In this document: positions 23,775 to 54,884 of the stretch, one piece after another
Layout of the letters: every line of letters starts with the position of its first letter
How positions within the stretch are numbered: position 1 is the stretch's first letter
Assembly (NCBI GenBank): GCA_947561715.1
Contig: OX387204.1
Coordinates: forward strand, 8,251,001 to 8,315,000
Source: Ascidia mentula
Lineage: Eukaryota > Chordata > Ascidiacea > Phlebobranchia > Ascidiidae
DNA length: 64,000 bases
Direction: 5' to 3'
Notes under the pieces: generated by a model
Seen by the model: only the letters and a program-made list of their open reading frames with translations
Database searches by the model: none
What the model was told of the DNA's origin: nothing
Position numbers and translations under genes: made by a program

Positions 23775-24794
23775 TGTTTTCTTGTAAGATATCTTTAAAA
23801 CTTCACCTCAATAAATATAACCTCTTCCCTCTTTGATTTACTACACTCTAAATTTCCATTTTTGAAAACACATTTACTTGTCCATTGTTTTGCGTTGGTT
23901 GCGAGGATACGGTTCATTGTTACGTTTAACTTGTTTGGGGTTCAGTCAATCGTCACAATTACTACTTTATTGCATGACAAACCACTGCAATTGCCTGCAT
24001 GACAGGATATATTGTTGTTGCTGGTACAGGTCTAACGAACAAACTTGTTTTACCGCGATTTGATATATTTAACTAATTTTCTGAAGAATTGTAACGTTAC
24101 AACCTGAACAAAGTAGTGTAGGGCTAAAAGCAGAACACACGCAAAAGCATGCAGTATCAACAGTACAGTCCATGAACTTTAACATTCATTGGCATTTAAG
24201 GCGTATAGCACTGTGACAAAATATGGATAATTTAACAAAATTCTAAACTTATTTTTTACTTACTGGGAGATTAAATTGCGGAAATCAATCTTTTTAAATG
24301 TTCTGTAGATTAAAGGTATTTGTGCCTCGTTTATCTCATTCCGGTGTTGTCAGATCAGCGGTCAGTGTTGCCGGGGTGGCGGTTTTCCTACCTAATTGGG
24401 CTGGTTTTCGGCATCCAGTTCGGGTTATTTTTACGGATTGTGTTTTTTTGGGGGGCAGATTGCCAATGAAACATTCAACAAAACATTTTGAAACATTTTT
24501 ATCTGACAACATTTGCTCTCATGGGATTTCATTATGTATCCAACCAGCTTGTGTGCGTTTTGTTGCTTTTTTGTCAATTTTATCATTCGTGATTAGCCTT
24601 TTTGAGAGTGTTGATGGTGTTTCAGAGCCTAATTTTTTGCGTTGGTAATTTCATGTTGTTGAGGAAAATAAAATATTGTACAAGTTTTTCCGGTTTGTTA
24701 AAAGTTCACAATTTCAAAAAATTGCATATAGGCTAAGTAAAGTAATACTCTTTCTTCATGCACTAGTTTCTTAATACTAAGCATAAGATAAAAC

Positions 24795-27700
24795 ATGGCA
24801 ACGTCCTTGGGAGCAAACAGATATAACAGACAGAATTGGGAAGAAGCGGTAAGTTTTAATATTACACAGTTTTGCTTGGTTACAAATTGTAACATACAAT
24901 TACACATACAAATCGTATAATACAATAAAAATGTGAATGTAAAGTAACGTATGTCACTACACGATCCTCATTTTTAAGGTTGTCCCTTAATTTAAAGTTT
25001 TGTGTCTCGGAAAGTATGAGCACTGTCATTTTTATGTCGTTTAGTTTTGACAGGGTGTCTTTATTTTTTAGCTGCACATGGCTTCCTTTGGTCTTTATTA
25101 TTTATATGCTTTATCTCAAACAACATAAAATTTAAGCCTTTCCATTTGTGTTTAAAACAAAATTTGTAACAACAAACCACAAGAACGCAATGAAATTAAC
25201 AAACAATTTAGTGTACTGTTTTTGTTGTTAATAATTGTTCCAGTAGTTTAGTGAGAGCTGCTCCAATTTTATGGTTGAGAACGGAATGCTGCTCAATCAC
25301 AATTTGTATGGCATACTAAATAGTTTATGTATGTAAATACTTCCATATTGCCAATCTTTAAAGATTTCGAACTAATATTTTTTAGGATTTTCCAGTATTG
25401 TGTCAAACATGTCTTGGAGACAACCCCTACATACGAATGGTGAGTATGACATGTCAGTTGCACAAAAACATGCATTTGAAAGTTTTTTATTTTCTAGCAG
25501 CTTGATTTTACAAAAGAAAAATATTCAATAGACAACAAGTTTTTATTAAATTATGTAAATTTGCAGACAAAAGAAAAGTTTGGAAAAGAATGCAAGATTT
25601 GCGATCGTCCATTTACTGTTTTCCGGTGGTGTCCAGGAGCAAGAATGCGCTTTAAGAAAACTGAAGTCTGTCAGACTTGCTCTAAGTTGAAAAACATCTG
25701 CCAGACCTGCCTTCTTGACTTGGAATATGGTTAGTTTAAAATTCAATGACACCAGGCCAAGAACATCAAATGAAAAAATTGTTAATTTGCTCATGTATCT
25801 TTCTGATTTGTATTTCAGGTTTGCCTGTACAGACAAGAGATTACGCCTTAGGAATAAAAGATGACTTAGCGAAGTCTGATGTTAACAAAGAATACTTTCA
25901 TCAAAATGCAGACAGAGAGGTATGGATTTTCACCTTTTTGCTCCTGTGGGTTGAAAACAGCTATAACAGAATTAAAACATAAGCTATTTTGTCACAGATT
26001 GCCAACACTGATGGCACTGTAGCTGTTGGTTCTGTCGGCAAAGCTCAAGCTCCTAGTGATCTTCTTATGAGGCTTGCAAGAACTGCCCCATACTACAAGC
26101 GTAACAGACCACACATTTGCTCCTTCTGGGTTAAGGGCGAGTGTAAGCGTGGGGAGGAGTGTCCTTACAGGTATGAACAAACTTTAAGTTGAAAATTTGA
26201 TTGGAACTAATGTTATTGCTACTTAGTTGTTCTGAATTAAAGTAGTCAAATAGAATTGTACAGTTGTCCAAATCTGTATGCAACACATTTTTCTACTATG
26301 CTTACCATGACGTATCAAAGACAGTGTCCAGCCATGCCCAACTAAAACTTAAACCATTTCTTGCACATTCTTAGTTGTGTTCAGATGTTAAAAAAACTTT
26401 TTGCTCTGTGTACGCCAAGATGAATTTCTTTAAGATTTATTCCTGAATGTCAGGTTTATTCCTAATTTTAAGAGTTCAAAGTTTGCGGGGTCTAGGTACT
26501 TTATTTGAACAAAAAACTGTTTTAGCTGGGGTGTTGCTTTTTGCAGACATGAAAAACCAACAGATCCTGATGATCCTTTATCTGACCAAAACATCAAGGA
26601 CCGTTACTATGGAATAAACGATCCTGTTTCTAACAAACTTTTAAACCGAGCTGCAGAAGCAGCTGAGCTAGAAGCTGTTGCTCCACCTGAAGACAAAACA
26701 ATTACTACTCTGTACATTGGTGGTTTGGGTGATGTTATCGAGGAAGATGACCTGAGGTAAATGCAGAACTGCTCAACCCACAGTTTTTAATTTACTGTTT
26801 TAAAACATAGCTATCATCAACCAAAAAATAACCCAGATGCTTTTTAATACTTGAGTTCGATTTAAAATTACATAATGTGGATCTGATCCATCACTATGTC
26901 TTATCACTAACCATTTGTGTTTGATAAAAAATAGGTATGTTTAGATGGGAAAGGTAAACACGCCAGACAAAAATGAGTTTCTGAGATATAATCAAATTTG
27001 TATTTTGTAAGACAAAATTTGGTCAATCAACTCTAACTATAAACCTTTTTCGGTACAGTTTTAGTTAAGTGGTTTCTATTTTTCAGAAATCACTTTTATC
27101 AGTTTGGTGAGATTCGCTCGATTCACATGGCCACCAAACAAAACTGTGCGTTTGTTCAATACACCAGACGGAGTGAGGCAGAGTTGGCAGCACAAAAAAG
27201 TGCAGGCAGATTAATTCTGAAGGGAAAGAGGTATGTTACTTCACAAATTTATTTCACACTTCAAAAACAATTATATAAAATGCCACCAACTTGTGGTGGT
27301 ACTGGCACATATTTGCCATATTATATCAAACAGTAACATATTGCTGCTGGGAATGTACACACACAGATAATATTTAGATTTGGCCAAATGTGAACTATCA
27401 ATATTTGGTTGCATCATAAATTTTGACATGTGTTGTTACAAATTACACACACCACACCACACCACACCACACCACACCACACATCATAGTGTTGCTTGCA
27501 TGTAGTTGTAAATGAAAACAATATTAAACTGTTAACAATGCCAAACAAATTACCCAATGACAAAAACAAGTACAGTTTGTTTACAAACAATGCTCAAAAA
27601 CTAATATGATATCACATGTATTCGAACTAACAATGGGATTTTCATGCTACCCTAACGGGGTCTGGCTAATTGGGAATAATGTATTGGTACAGATATGTAC

Positions 27701-28470
27701 ATACCAAAAAATCTATTTCAATTACTAGTGTATATAGCTGCATGAGCCACTAAATACATTATGATCTAATTTTTGTACATTTAACACAAATTTCTAAATC
27801 AATTCAGACTGGTTGTAAGATGGGGAAAATCACAAGGAAGCAGCAAGAAAGACTCTGACACAGGGAAAGTGGCCAGAACAAGCTTTCAATACAGTTATGA
27901 CCCTGTTCCCGGTCTTCCAGGAGGTAGGAATCTTGTTTCTTAATGTTTTTTAAATATTTGAACATATGTTCTGTTAAAAAAACAGCATTACCGCTGCCAT
28001 CAGAGGTTGGAACTGGATCAGGGCAAGGGTTCAAGAGAGGAAACATGGTGGAGCCACCACCTCCAGGAACCAACCTACCACCGGGAATGGGAGGTATGCC
28101 CCCGAGAATGATGGGAATGCCCCCTCCAATGCTTATGATGCCCCAGAGTAAGTTTAACCCCAAGACTAAATAATTATTTTAGGTCTATGGTTGGGTTTAT
28201 GTTTTTAGCTAATTTGTTGTCAATAACTTTGGAGTTACAATGGTCATACTGTTGCAGTGTACAGCCCAGGGGTAAAAAAGTAATTGTATATCTTTGAATG
28301 ATAGCAATCCTTTCCATTGTTTTTATTTCGAAAACAAATCAACCTGATTGTTGTATTTTGTGTTGTGTCACACAGATTATGGTGGAGGACCATCCAACAT
28401 GCCAATGCCTCGGATGCCAGTCCATTATCCATCACAGGATCCTCAGAGAATGGGGTCGAACATGAAGTGA
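24795..28470 (+). CDS. RBM22: Pre-mRNA-splicing factor RBM22
   Basis: Ten exons: 24795-24848, 25386-25439, 25567-25729, 25819-25919, 25998-26170, 26547-26756, 27087-27230, 27808-27923, 27986-28147 and 28376-28470. They encode 423 residues, against about 420 in vertebrates. The N-terminus [18 protein letters not shown] and the CxxC-rich region that follows match the family's zinc-binding domain. A CCCH finger (C-x8-C-x5-C-x3-H, about residues 159-186) spans exons 5 and 6. An RRM follows at about 233-305, with RNP2-like LYIGGL and RNP1-like CAFVQY. The tail is Pro/Met/Gly-rich and ends near [11 protein letters not shown], as in orthologues. RBM22 (yeast Cwc2/Ecm2 relative) contacts U6 and intron RNA in the active spliceosome in the nucleus. 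Frame is continuous through every junction. Confidence 0.97.
27445..27484. repeat. Pentanucleotide microsatellite (acacc)n in RBM22 intron 7
   Basis: About eight copies of acacc run between exon 7 and exon 8. Confidence 0.9.
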
Positions 28471-28546
28471 AAACTATTTCCATCATAGCTTGTGTATTTT
28501 GTGGTCCCACGCTGGTAATGTTTTTATGGGACTCCCAAGGTGCCGG

Positions 28547-28566
28547 CGAGTGAGTGAGTGAGTGAG
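28547..28566. repeat. Short gtga tetranucleotide repeat in the RBM22 3' region
   Basis: Four to five copies of gagt/gtga follow the stop codon by about 80 bp. Confidence 0.7.
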
Positions 28567-28639
28567 CGGCAGTAACGTCGGCGTTCAACTGGTGTGACAT
28601 AGTTACATTTACGATGTGTCCAAAACCGATTTTCGCCTA

Positions 28640-28645
28640 AATAAA
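28640..28645 (+). terminator. Polyadenylation signal of RBM22
   Basis: aataaa lies 170 bp after the stop codon at 28468-28470, a normal distance for a short 3' untranslated region. Confidence 0.6.
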
Positions 28646-31012
28646 CTGACTGGGACCAACGTGTGGGTTCAGTGTTATTAAATAGTTGCACTGTTTCAGG
28701 GAAAATCAAACCACGTAGTTCGTGGGAGAAAAATAGTATTGTGCCATGTGGGTATGTTTGTTAGTGGAGGCAAAATCTTCTATTTAGTGAGGACCTTAAT
28801 CAGATGCGAAACATTTTTCTATCGGTTTGCAAAATTATGGCAAATAAAATTTATCATTTATTGGAACTTTCCGAAAGCTAATCAGCATTCCAAAAGATAC
28901 ATGCCTCTGAAAGTAAGCAGACCCGAAACTATGATTTCTATCGAGTGTTACTAATGATCAATGTAGTGGTGGTCAAAGTGTGTGCCCGTCTCCAGTGAAA
29001 AGACACTAGAAAATACATTTATAATGTTTTTTTTGGCGGAAAACACTTTTACTAGAGAACTCTTAATATATTTGTATTTTGCACTTGTTAAACATATATC
29101 TTGCAAGTCATTAGTTTTCCACAGTTTTTGCCATTACAGTTGCCTTTTTTCCTTGGTCTCACTTCGCTATGTTTTACCGTGAATTTTAGTGTCACTTTCC
29201 CAAGGATAACAAACATACAACATTTGACAATATTTGTAGAGGCCGGCCCTTAAATTATAGTCAACCGAACAAACAACACGAGGTGCAGCATAGACTTCGA
29301 CAGTTTGTTCAGTGAGCTCAGTTCGGAACCGCAAAGAGTTATACAGATTTTTAGATTGTACAAAGGTACAGAATTTTATGACGCAAGTCATAAACTTTAG
29401 ACATTTAGATGTCTTTCGCAACAACAACAACACTAAACTAACACGAACTGTCCATCTCGTTTCGTAAATAAGTGAACGGCAATTTGCCGGCACCCCATCG
29501 ACTGTTGGTGGCAATAACGTTGTTGGTGGGCATGCTTTTATTACGGGCGCGTTGAACAAACCTGGGGAGCGTGACATTTGAATGCTTGCGCCCGGTCCTA
29601 CTGGCCTCGGTTGCGAGCTAACGTCGCGGCGAGAAGAATGCAGTTGGCTATCAGTCGTAATAGATTCAGCTGTCATGCTGTGAGCGAGGCTGTAGCTTAG
29701 TTGAGAGTGCGAGTTAACGGAATTTGCGAGAACGACTTCTGTGGTGAGCTGCTGCCAGAGCGCAAATGAATCTCGACAGTTGTGATCTGGTTTTGTGACG
29801 TATGTTTGACGCCCGGCAGCCGGTGGGAACTCGTTAGTCATTTGCGTTGGCGGCCTTACTTCTTGTTTATTCAAATTGATCGATGTGCGTCCGGAATTAT
29901 AGGATGGAAGGTGTTTTTGTTATAACAGCACGCTGATTATAAAGTTGAACCTCGGTAACTGCGTGAAATGTCGACTTAATAAGAACAGAACGCTTCAAAG
30001 AGTTTTGTGTTTGTACAAATGCCACACCCGAGTAGTAATGGCTTGGGTAAATATCAGCTTTTACATGATCGTCAGTTTAACAAAGGTACGTAACAGGCTA
30101 AAGTTTGGGTTTTTAGCGTGAAAGACTTTTGAGGGTTCACTTAACTAAACCGAATAGCGCATATCAGGAAATTACGTCAGGCAGTCTTGCCAGGCATGTA
30201 CTTCGGTATCCTGTTGAAGAGCAGAGATAAGTTCGTGTGTTCGTTGGGACGATTTTTACCGTTTTTCAACAGCTTAAAAGCAATGAAGTCAAATGTGGAA
30301 GACATATATTACTCTGCTGCTGTCTGTGACCATAAATACATTTGTTTCGCCGCAGGCAGGTTTTATTTTGTCATGATAAATGCCTGTGAATAATAGCATA
30401 AGCTGAGACTGGACAATGCAAGAAGTTTTAGTCAAAAGCAAAAACACATCGAAGTATTTGTTGACAGTTACAAGCCAAGTTCGGGAGTGTGTTTTTGGCG
30501 CGATTGGTTTTAACAATAATGAAAGGAAACGTTTTTGTCAACGATTACGCAATACAGCTTTTGCGTGAAGAAGAGTCGGTTAGGTGCAAAATCTAGTGGG
30601 ACAACACGGTGGACTCGTCTCTGTCAAAGGGTTTACGGCTATTTCCATATTTGGAAGTTTCTAATGCGGTGATTCCCCTCATGGAGTACTGGCACTTAAA
30701 TTATTCAATGAACAGCAAGATCATGGTAGGTCGCAGATAACCAGGCCAAAATTAAGTGTTTAATATATTAAAATGAACGATTAAACATCAATTTATATGG
30801 TCAGTGGCATGTAACTTTTGAAACAAATATGTTAGTATCATAAAAAAAAAAATTCTCAAACTACATTCAATGCAAATTGCTGAGGTTTTTAGGAAAATTA
30901 TTTCTACTTTTAATTTCTGTACACTTTTTGTGTGATTTTATTTCGTACGATTTGTTTCCAGTTATTTGGGTCGCTAGTTTAGATATTAAAAACATTAGAC
31001 TTCAAAAATATC
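28646..31012. other. Intergenic region between RBM22 and the PDZ/ZM gene
   Basis: There is no recognisable gene. It probably holds the promoter and 5' untranslated exon(s) of the downstream gene. A donor-like catggtaggt at about 30724 could end a 5' exon that splices to an acceptor (tagtttag) at about 30981. A 235-codon open frame on the minus strand (29167-29874) has no recognised domain and is discussed separately. Confidence 0.4.
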
Positions 31013-31971
31013 ATGCCTCAGCCAAGAATCCAAACATCTATCACACTTTTTGGTTCTCCTCCATGGGGTTTTCGCTTATCTGGTGGAAAAGAATTCAACC
31101 AAGCATTAGTTATTACACGGGTAAGGTATCTTGTTTATAAAAACTTTGCTTTTTGTTTTAACCTTGACTTGCATCTTTAGATCACACCTGGAAGTTTAGC
31201 TGCGAAGTGTGGCCTTACTGCGGGTGATGTTTTGATCACAGTTAATGGACAATATGCTGGAGAGATGACCCAGGATGAGTGCGAGGCCAAAATCAAACAA
31301 GCTGTTGGATCATTGTATTTGGTTGTAGAAAAGTGAGCATCTGAATTGCTGTTGGTCAAAGCATGGCCACATTTATTTCAACACTTCTTTGCAGAAATGC
31401 AGCCAAAGTGTCACAGTTGCCATCAGGAGAAATGACAATGGAGGCAGACAGAAGTGTTTATGTGAGTATTTGTGTTTTTTGTGCAAATTTGCCTGCTACA
31501 TTTGTGTGACAGAATTGACAGTCTGTGTGTGAGGTCTGTCCTAAAGTGGCATTCTAACCATCATGTTTTTAATGCATGTTTGTGTCCTGCCTGTTTGCAT
31601 GGCACACCACACTACAGACCAAAGAAAAAGAGGAACAGGATCGCGTGGCTCGTCATAATCGTTCAGCAAAGCCATTTGCCCCATTTTCACCCAGCACCGA
31701 TGTGACTCAACCAAAAACAACAACTGCCCCCAAGAAAGCTGGGTTTAGATCTGTAGCTGCTCCCACAAAATCATCTGGTGGCTCTAAAAATGGCGGCAAT
31801 TCAAGAGGTCAACCAGATGGAGGCCCCCCTGTTACAACCCCTGATTTTATAGAAGCACCAGCAGCTGAAAGCAATAAGCATGTGCTTGGCCCTAATGCAG
31901 CTGTGGGATTATATTCTGGTGCAAACGTAGAGGAAGCATACAATGCACAAGTTCGCAGCTCTGACTTGTAG
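31013..31971 (+). CDS. PDZ-only short form of the PDLIM/ZASP-family gene
   Basis: If exon 4 is not spliced at 31967, translation ends at TAG 31969-31971 after 226 residues. The product keeps the PDZ domain, the Pro/Ser/Gly-rich linker and the first ZM-like segment, ending RSSDL. The sequence does not show which form is used. Confidence 0.6.
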
Positions 31972-33850
31972 GAATTTACTACAACCGTCACAATACCACA
32001 TATATCAAGTTTCACCATGAGAGTGTTTTGCATTTGCTTGTAGTGATTGCTGTTGTTTAAATGACGTCAGATTGTTGATTGTACTTCTTCCGTCCATTGA
32101 TTGCCATTCAGGACTGCCTCAAATCTTGAGGGTGGCCGATAGCCACTTGCACGCATCCGTATCCACCGCCTATATAAAAGACCTAATTACTACCTGTATT
32201 ACGGCGCGCCGCTTAATTACATGTACACTGTAATTCTACCCTCTCGTAGCGATTGCCTTTTAAGCTTGGTGAACGACTACCGTAGCTATAATCAGCCTAT
32301 TTTGTGATCACAGCTGCAGTAATGTGTGCGCCGCCAATTTACACCGTCATTCACTTTCAATTAACCGTGAACGCATCGCCATAACGACGCACTTTTACCG
32401 CGCCTTGATCAAGTTCGCCTTTCTGCACACCTATTCACACCACATTTGACATGTGACTTAAGGTTACGTGGCGACGCACTTTTCACCCACCACAGCCTTG
32501 TTGTTAATCGCTTACGTTTGCTGCTTGAATTATCCCTTATAGCATAAGTGTTGTGTGGTTGTGTTTTGCACAAAGGCACCAGTGTCATGCTTACGGCTTT
32601 GTGTGGAGATGTCAGCGGAGGATAAGGTAAAACGATAATAAAGTTTGTACACATCGCTTTTAGTTTGCACTTTACGATAAGAGAAAACTTGCTGAAAGGT
32701 TGCGTAGAAGTTTTATATGAAGTAACAAATAGTGTGGTGCTTTCAGGCACCAAAGTCTGTCGGCTCCAGTCACAACCGCACAGCTCAAGGCTTCCGGCCA
32801 ACCAATGGACCCCCAACAGCGCCGAGGTAGTAAAAATAATAGCATAGACATAATGCAATACGTGGTCCCAAGACAAGGAATTGTTGTTGTGGTTAAACGT
32901 GTGGTTAGCAACAATACTAACTAAGACAGACAATACCAAAGAACGTACACCGCTTGTGTGAATTGATCACAATTTATTTAGCCTGTACGTTATAAGCTGG
33001 CCTGTATGTCTATAAGTTAGCCTGTATGTCAATGTAGTAAAATATTTGCCTCTATTGAAAAAGTCCTTGATCAGGTTTTATTTTTTCGAAACTAGACTAG
33101 TACATGCGCCGTTCGTCGCACCAACTCAAGTTCCAGTTTTTGATCCGACAGCTTTAAAGAAGACCGCTGCAACGAAGCAAGGCGCAATGGTGGTAAGTGA
33201 CCACGTAGTAAATCTTTGTCTAAACTACTTTCCCATTACAATTCGACAATGCACAGATGAAAGGCCCTGGAAAATCTCGGGTTATCCATGCTCAGTACAA
33301 CACGCCCATGGGAATGTACTCGAACGACAATATCATCGACACAGTCCAAGCTCAAGCGCAATCAGTGGGCGTTTCTTTGCCTGGGTAAAGTGTATAAAAA
33401 ACTACTAGTTGTTTATACTTTACGTCATTTAAAACCAAATTTCCATAAATGAAGCAAAAAGGAATATGTGGTATAACAATTCGTGATGAAATCTTTGTAT
33501 TTTTGTGCCAAAAAATTACAACGAAGATAAACAATAACCACGAAAAATAAAAAAGTCCCCAATGAATCCCATCCATCGTGACATCATAAGCACCTTTTAT
33601 CACACAATAGATAAGTGCAGGTCGTTTATTCGATAATATACCAACTGGTCGCATTTAAAACTGGAGTTTGCATTTATCTTCCAATAGTGCCGGTGACGTC
33701 ACAGGCCAGCAGACGCCAAGGGATCCGGACTCGGCTGTGTACAGGGAAGTACATAGACAAGATGCAACACCCAAGGGAAAAGCAGTGCAGTCTCGAAGCT
33801 TCAAAATGCTACAAAGCATGGTACAACCTGAAGACGTGGATGTTCAATAA
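31013..33850 (+). CDS. PDZ and ZM-motif protein of the PDLIM/ZASP family, long form without LIM domains
   Basis: Exons are 31013-31120, 31181-31332, 31395-31461, 31618-31967, 33096-33192, 33257-33384 and 33688-33850, giving 354 residues. Residues about 5-85 form a PDZ domain of the ALP/Enigma type ([19 protein letters not shown], then [10 protein letters not shown]). A ZM-like segment ([17 protein letters not shown]) ends exon 4. A clear ZM motif ([16 protein letters not shown]) is in exon 6. The last exon has the family segment [11 protein letters not shown] and stops at CAA-TAA. Family members anchor to alpha-actinin at muscle Z-discs and actin structures. No LIM-encoding exon is seen on the plus strand before the convergent slo gene, so this locus appears LIM-less. 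The long form needs the donor at 31967/31968, which overlaps a stop codon. Confidence 0.85.
32062..32069. promoter_or_regulatory. CRE palindrome upstream of the internal promoter
   Basis: tgacgtca is placed about 100 bp before the TATA box. A cagctg E-box follows at 32311-32316. In Ciona, CRE and myogenic E-box sites are known components of muscle enhancers. Confidence 0.5.
32171..32180 (+). promoter_or_regulatory. TATA box of the internal promoter
   Basis: The sequence tatataaaag is a consensus TATA box inside the intron after exon 4. A CRE lies 102 bp upstream (32062-32069). Confidence 0.65.
32609..33850 (+). CDS. Internal-promoter form of the PDLIM/ZASP-family gene, lacking PDZ
   Basis: An alternative first coding exon (32609-32626, MSAEDK, followed by gtaaaa) joins in phase 0 to an otherwise unused exon at 32747-32826 ([18 protein letters not shown]...). 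That exon ends in phase 2 and fits the shared exon starting at 33096. The joined frame is open through 33257-33384 and 33688-33850, giving 161 residues with the ZM motif but no PDZ domain. A TATA box lies about 430 bp upstream of the start codon. Two exons in correct phase with good splice sites make chance unlikely. Confidence 0.65.
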
Positions 33851-35468
33851 TTGTCTGCTTGTTAAGCGTACCGTTTTAACAGCAACAATTTACTGGCGGA
33901 ACTTATCGTCCTTTTAACTGAGCATAGCGGGTGTTGTTCGTCGCACTTTTCTGTACAATTGTTTTCGTGATTCACTATTCGCACTGGCTTTTCTTCTTGG
34001 TAATTTTACGCATAGTGTACAGCCTTTGCCAGCACACAGCCGGAATACAAAACTTCAACACAAAAGTACAGTGTTTCCCAAACTTGTTTGATTGATAACC
34101 CCGGCAAGGTTACATAAAAAAATGTTAAAAAAAACAGATAGTATCCTTGGAACCCTTTAAGTTGGTTTTTCCTAGAGTTCCGCGGAACTCAAGTATATAA
34201 CTTAGTCCAGTTGATTAGATGTAATCGTCCGAGTTGTCACAAGTCTTTGATATTCTAGGTAGCAAAGGTGACGCACCAACTAGAAAACAACCAATAGTAA
34301 AATATTGTGGGTAATAACATCTAAACCCGTCGTTATTGTGCTAGTAAATGCTACAAGTTTATCCAATTATTATTAATTTAGAACGCTAAACTTTTCTCGA
34401 TAAACATGGGACTTACCTTGTATGTTTTGCAGTCTTGGGTGCTGAACGCAAAGATGGCTAAAAAATTGTTTAAATGAGCTGTTTTGGGAATTGCCAACTA
34501 ATCGTCATGATCACATACTTACAGACGGTGGTTTGTGTGTGATCTATTGACACTATTTGAGTGAGTTTTAGTAACCTAGGTTTTTTAGCATGCAGTACCG
34601 TTTGTTTTTCCCTTACTTACAGCCATCGGCTTTGTTATTATTTGACGTATCTGCATAACTGCCTTTGCTATCGCAAAAAGCATTTTACAACCACTTGATT
34701 CGCGCTATTTCTTTTCTGCGTTCGCAAGTGTGATTAAACGACAAATGGCAAAAAGTCGTCACGCCCAAGATCAAGTCGACGGTGAAAAAACAGCGGGACG
34801 GTAAAAAAATAATCACTAAAAGCGAATGCTTTGGAGCGACGTCAGAGCTGACGGCGGTTGCAAAAAAAAACATGATATCGAAAGAGCAGCTACTCCCAAG
34901 CCATGCAACGCCAAGACGGTGTATACCAACGGTTTTGTGCCCTTGAAAAATTAAACGTACCAAAATTAAACGCTTTGTACCGTCCTTGAAAGCATAGTGC
35001 GCCTACACATGATAGTGGGCAAGAAAAGGTAGGACAAGTAAAAAAACAAGAAGCGTAATGTACATCTTCTACAAAAGATTATGATGCGAAACGATCTAGG
35101 ATCGTACTAAAAACGCTAAAAAACGGGGTCGCGTTTTACAGGATTTGGATTCGGGATAGCTACAGCGAGTGTCAACAGTTGGGTAAGTATCGTGGCGCGC
35201 TGTGCAAGATACAGATAAAAAGTACGCATATGGACGGCGAGGGAGCAAAGCCCATCGCGCTCGACGAACCCCACGTTTAGGATTTACGTTGATTAGAACA
35301 AACAAAATTAAAGCACGAAAAACACAAATAAAAAAAATTGGGGCGTTGACGGCTACAGATCGACTAGCGGTGGCAACCCACAGTTTTCATCGAGCAAGTG
35401 CAGGTGACCAAGACATTTCGAAGACACATTTGCAGTGCCCAACGTGCCTTTCTACCAGTGGTTTGACG
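33851..35468. other. Convergent intergenic region between the PDZ/ZM gene and slo
   Basis: The two genes end tail to tail here. I see no LIM exon, no other gene and no large repeat. It should contain the 3' ends of both transcripts. Confidence 0.5.

Positions 35469-54884
<19,416 letters not shown>

Larger units (their letters stand above)
1..24645. repeat. Direct tandem array of five gene-bearing units plus a decayed sixth fragment
   Basis: Long stretches recur in the same orientation with near identity. A convenient anchor is the motif ttgaaacatttttacctg (651, 4139, 9567, 14480, 21078; diverged at about 24488). Units: A about 1-3953, B 3954-8885, C 8886-13975, D 13976-19796, E about 20438-24300, followed by a diverged unit start at 24309-24645. 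Each complete unit holds a gene core of about 3.3-3.5 kb with one minus-strand gene. Between B/C, C/D and D/E the cores are separated by an inverted-repeat-bounded spacer that is missing between A and B and to the right of E. The window begins inside the array, so it probably extends to the left. The right edge lies about 150 bp from the RBM22 start codon. Confidence 0.95.

Noticed and set aside
27445-27484. Short regular repeats as a CRISPR array
   Set aside because: They are simple five-base repeats without spacers, in an intron of an animal gene.
33851-35468. Search for LIM-domain exons after the ZM exons
   Set aside because: No C-x2-C...H-x2-C patterns with splice sites were found on the plus strand.
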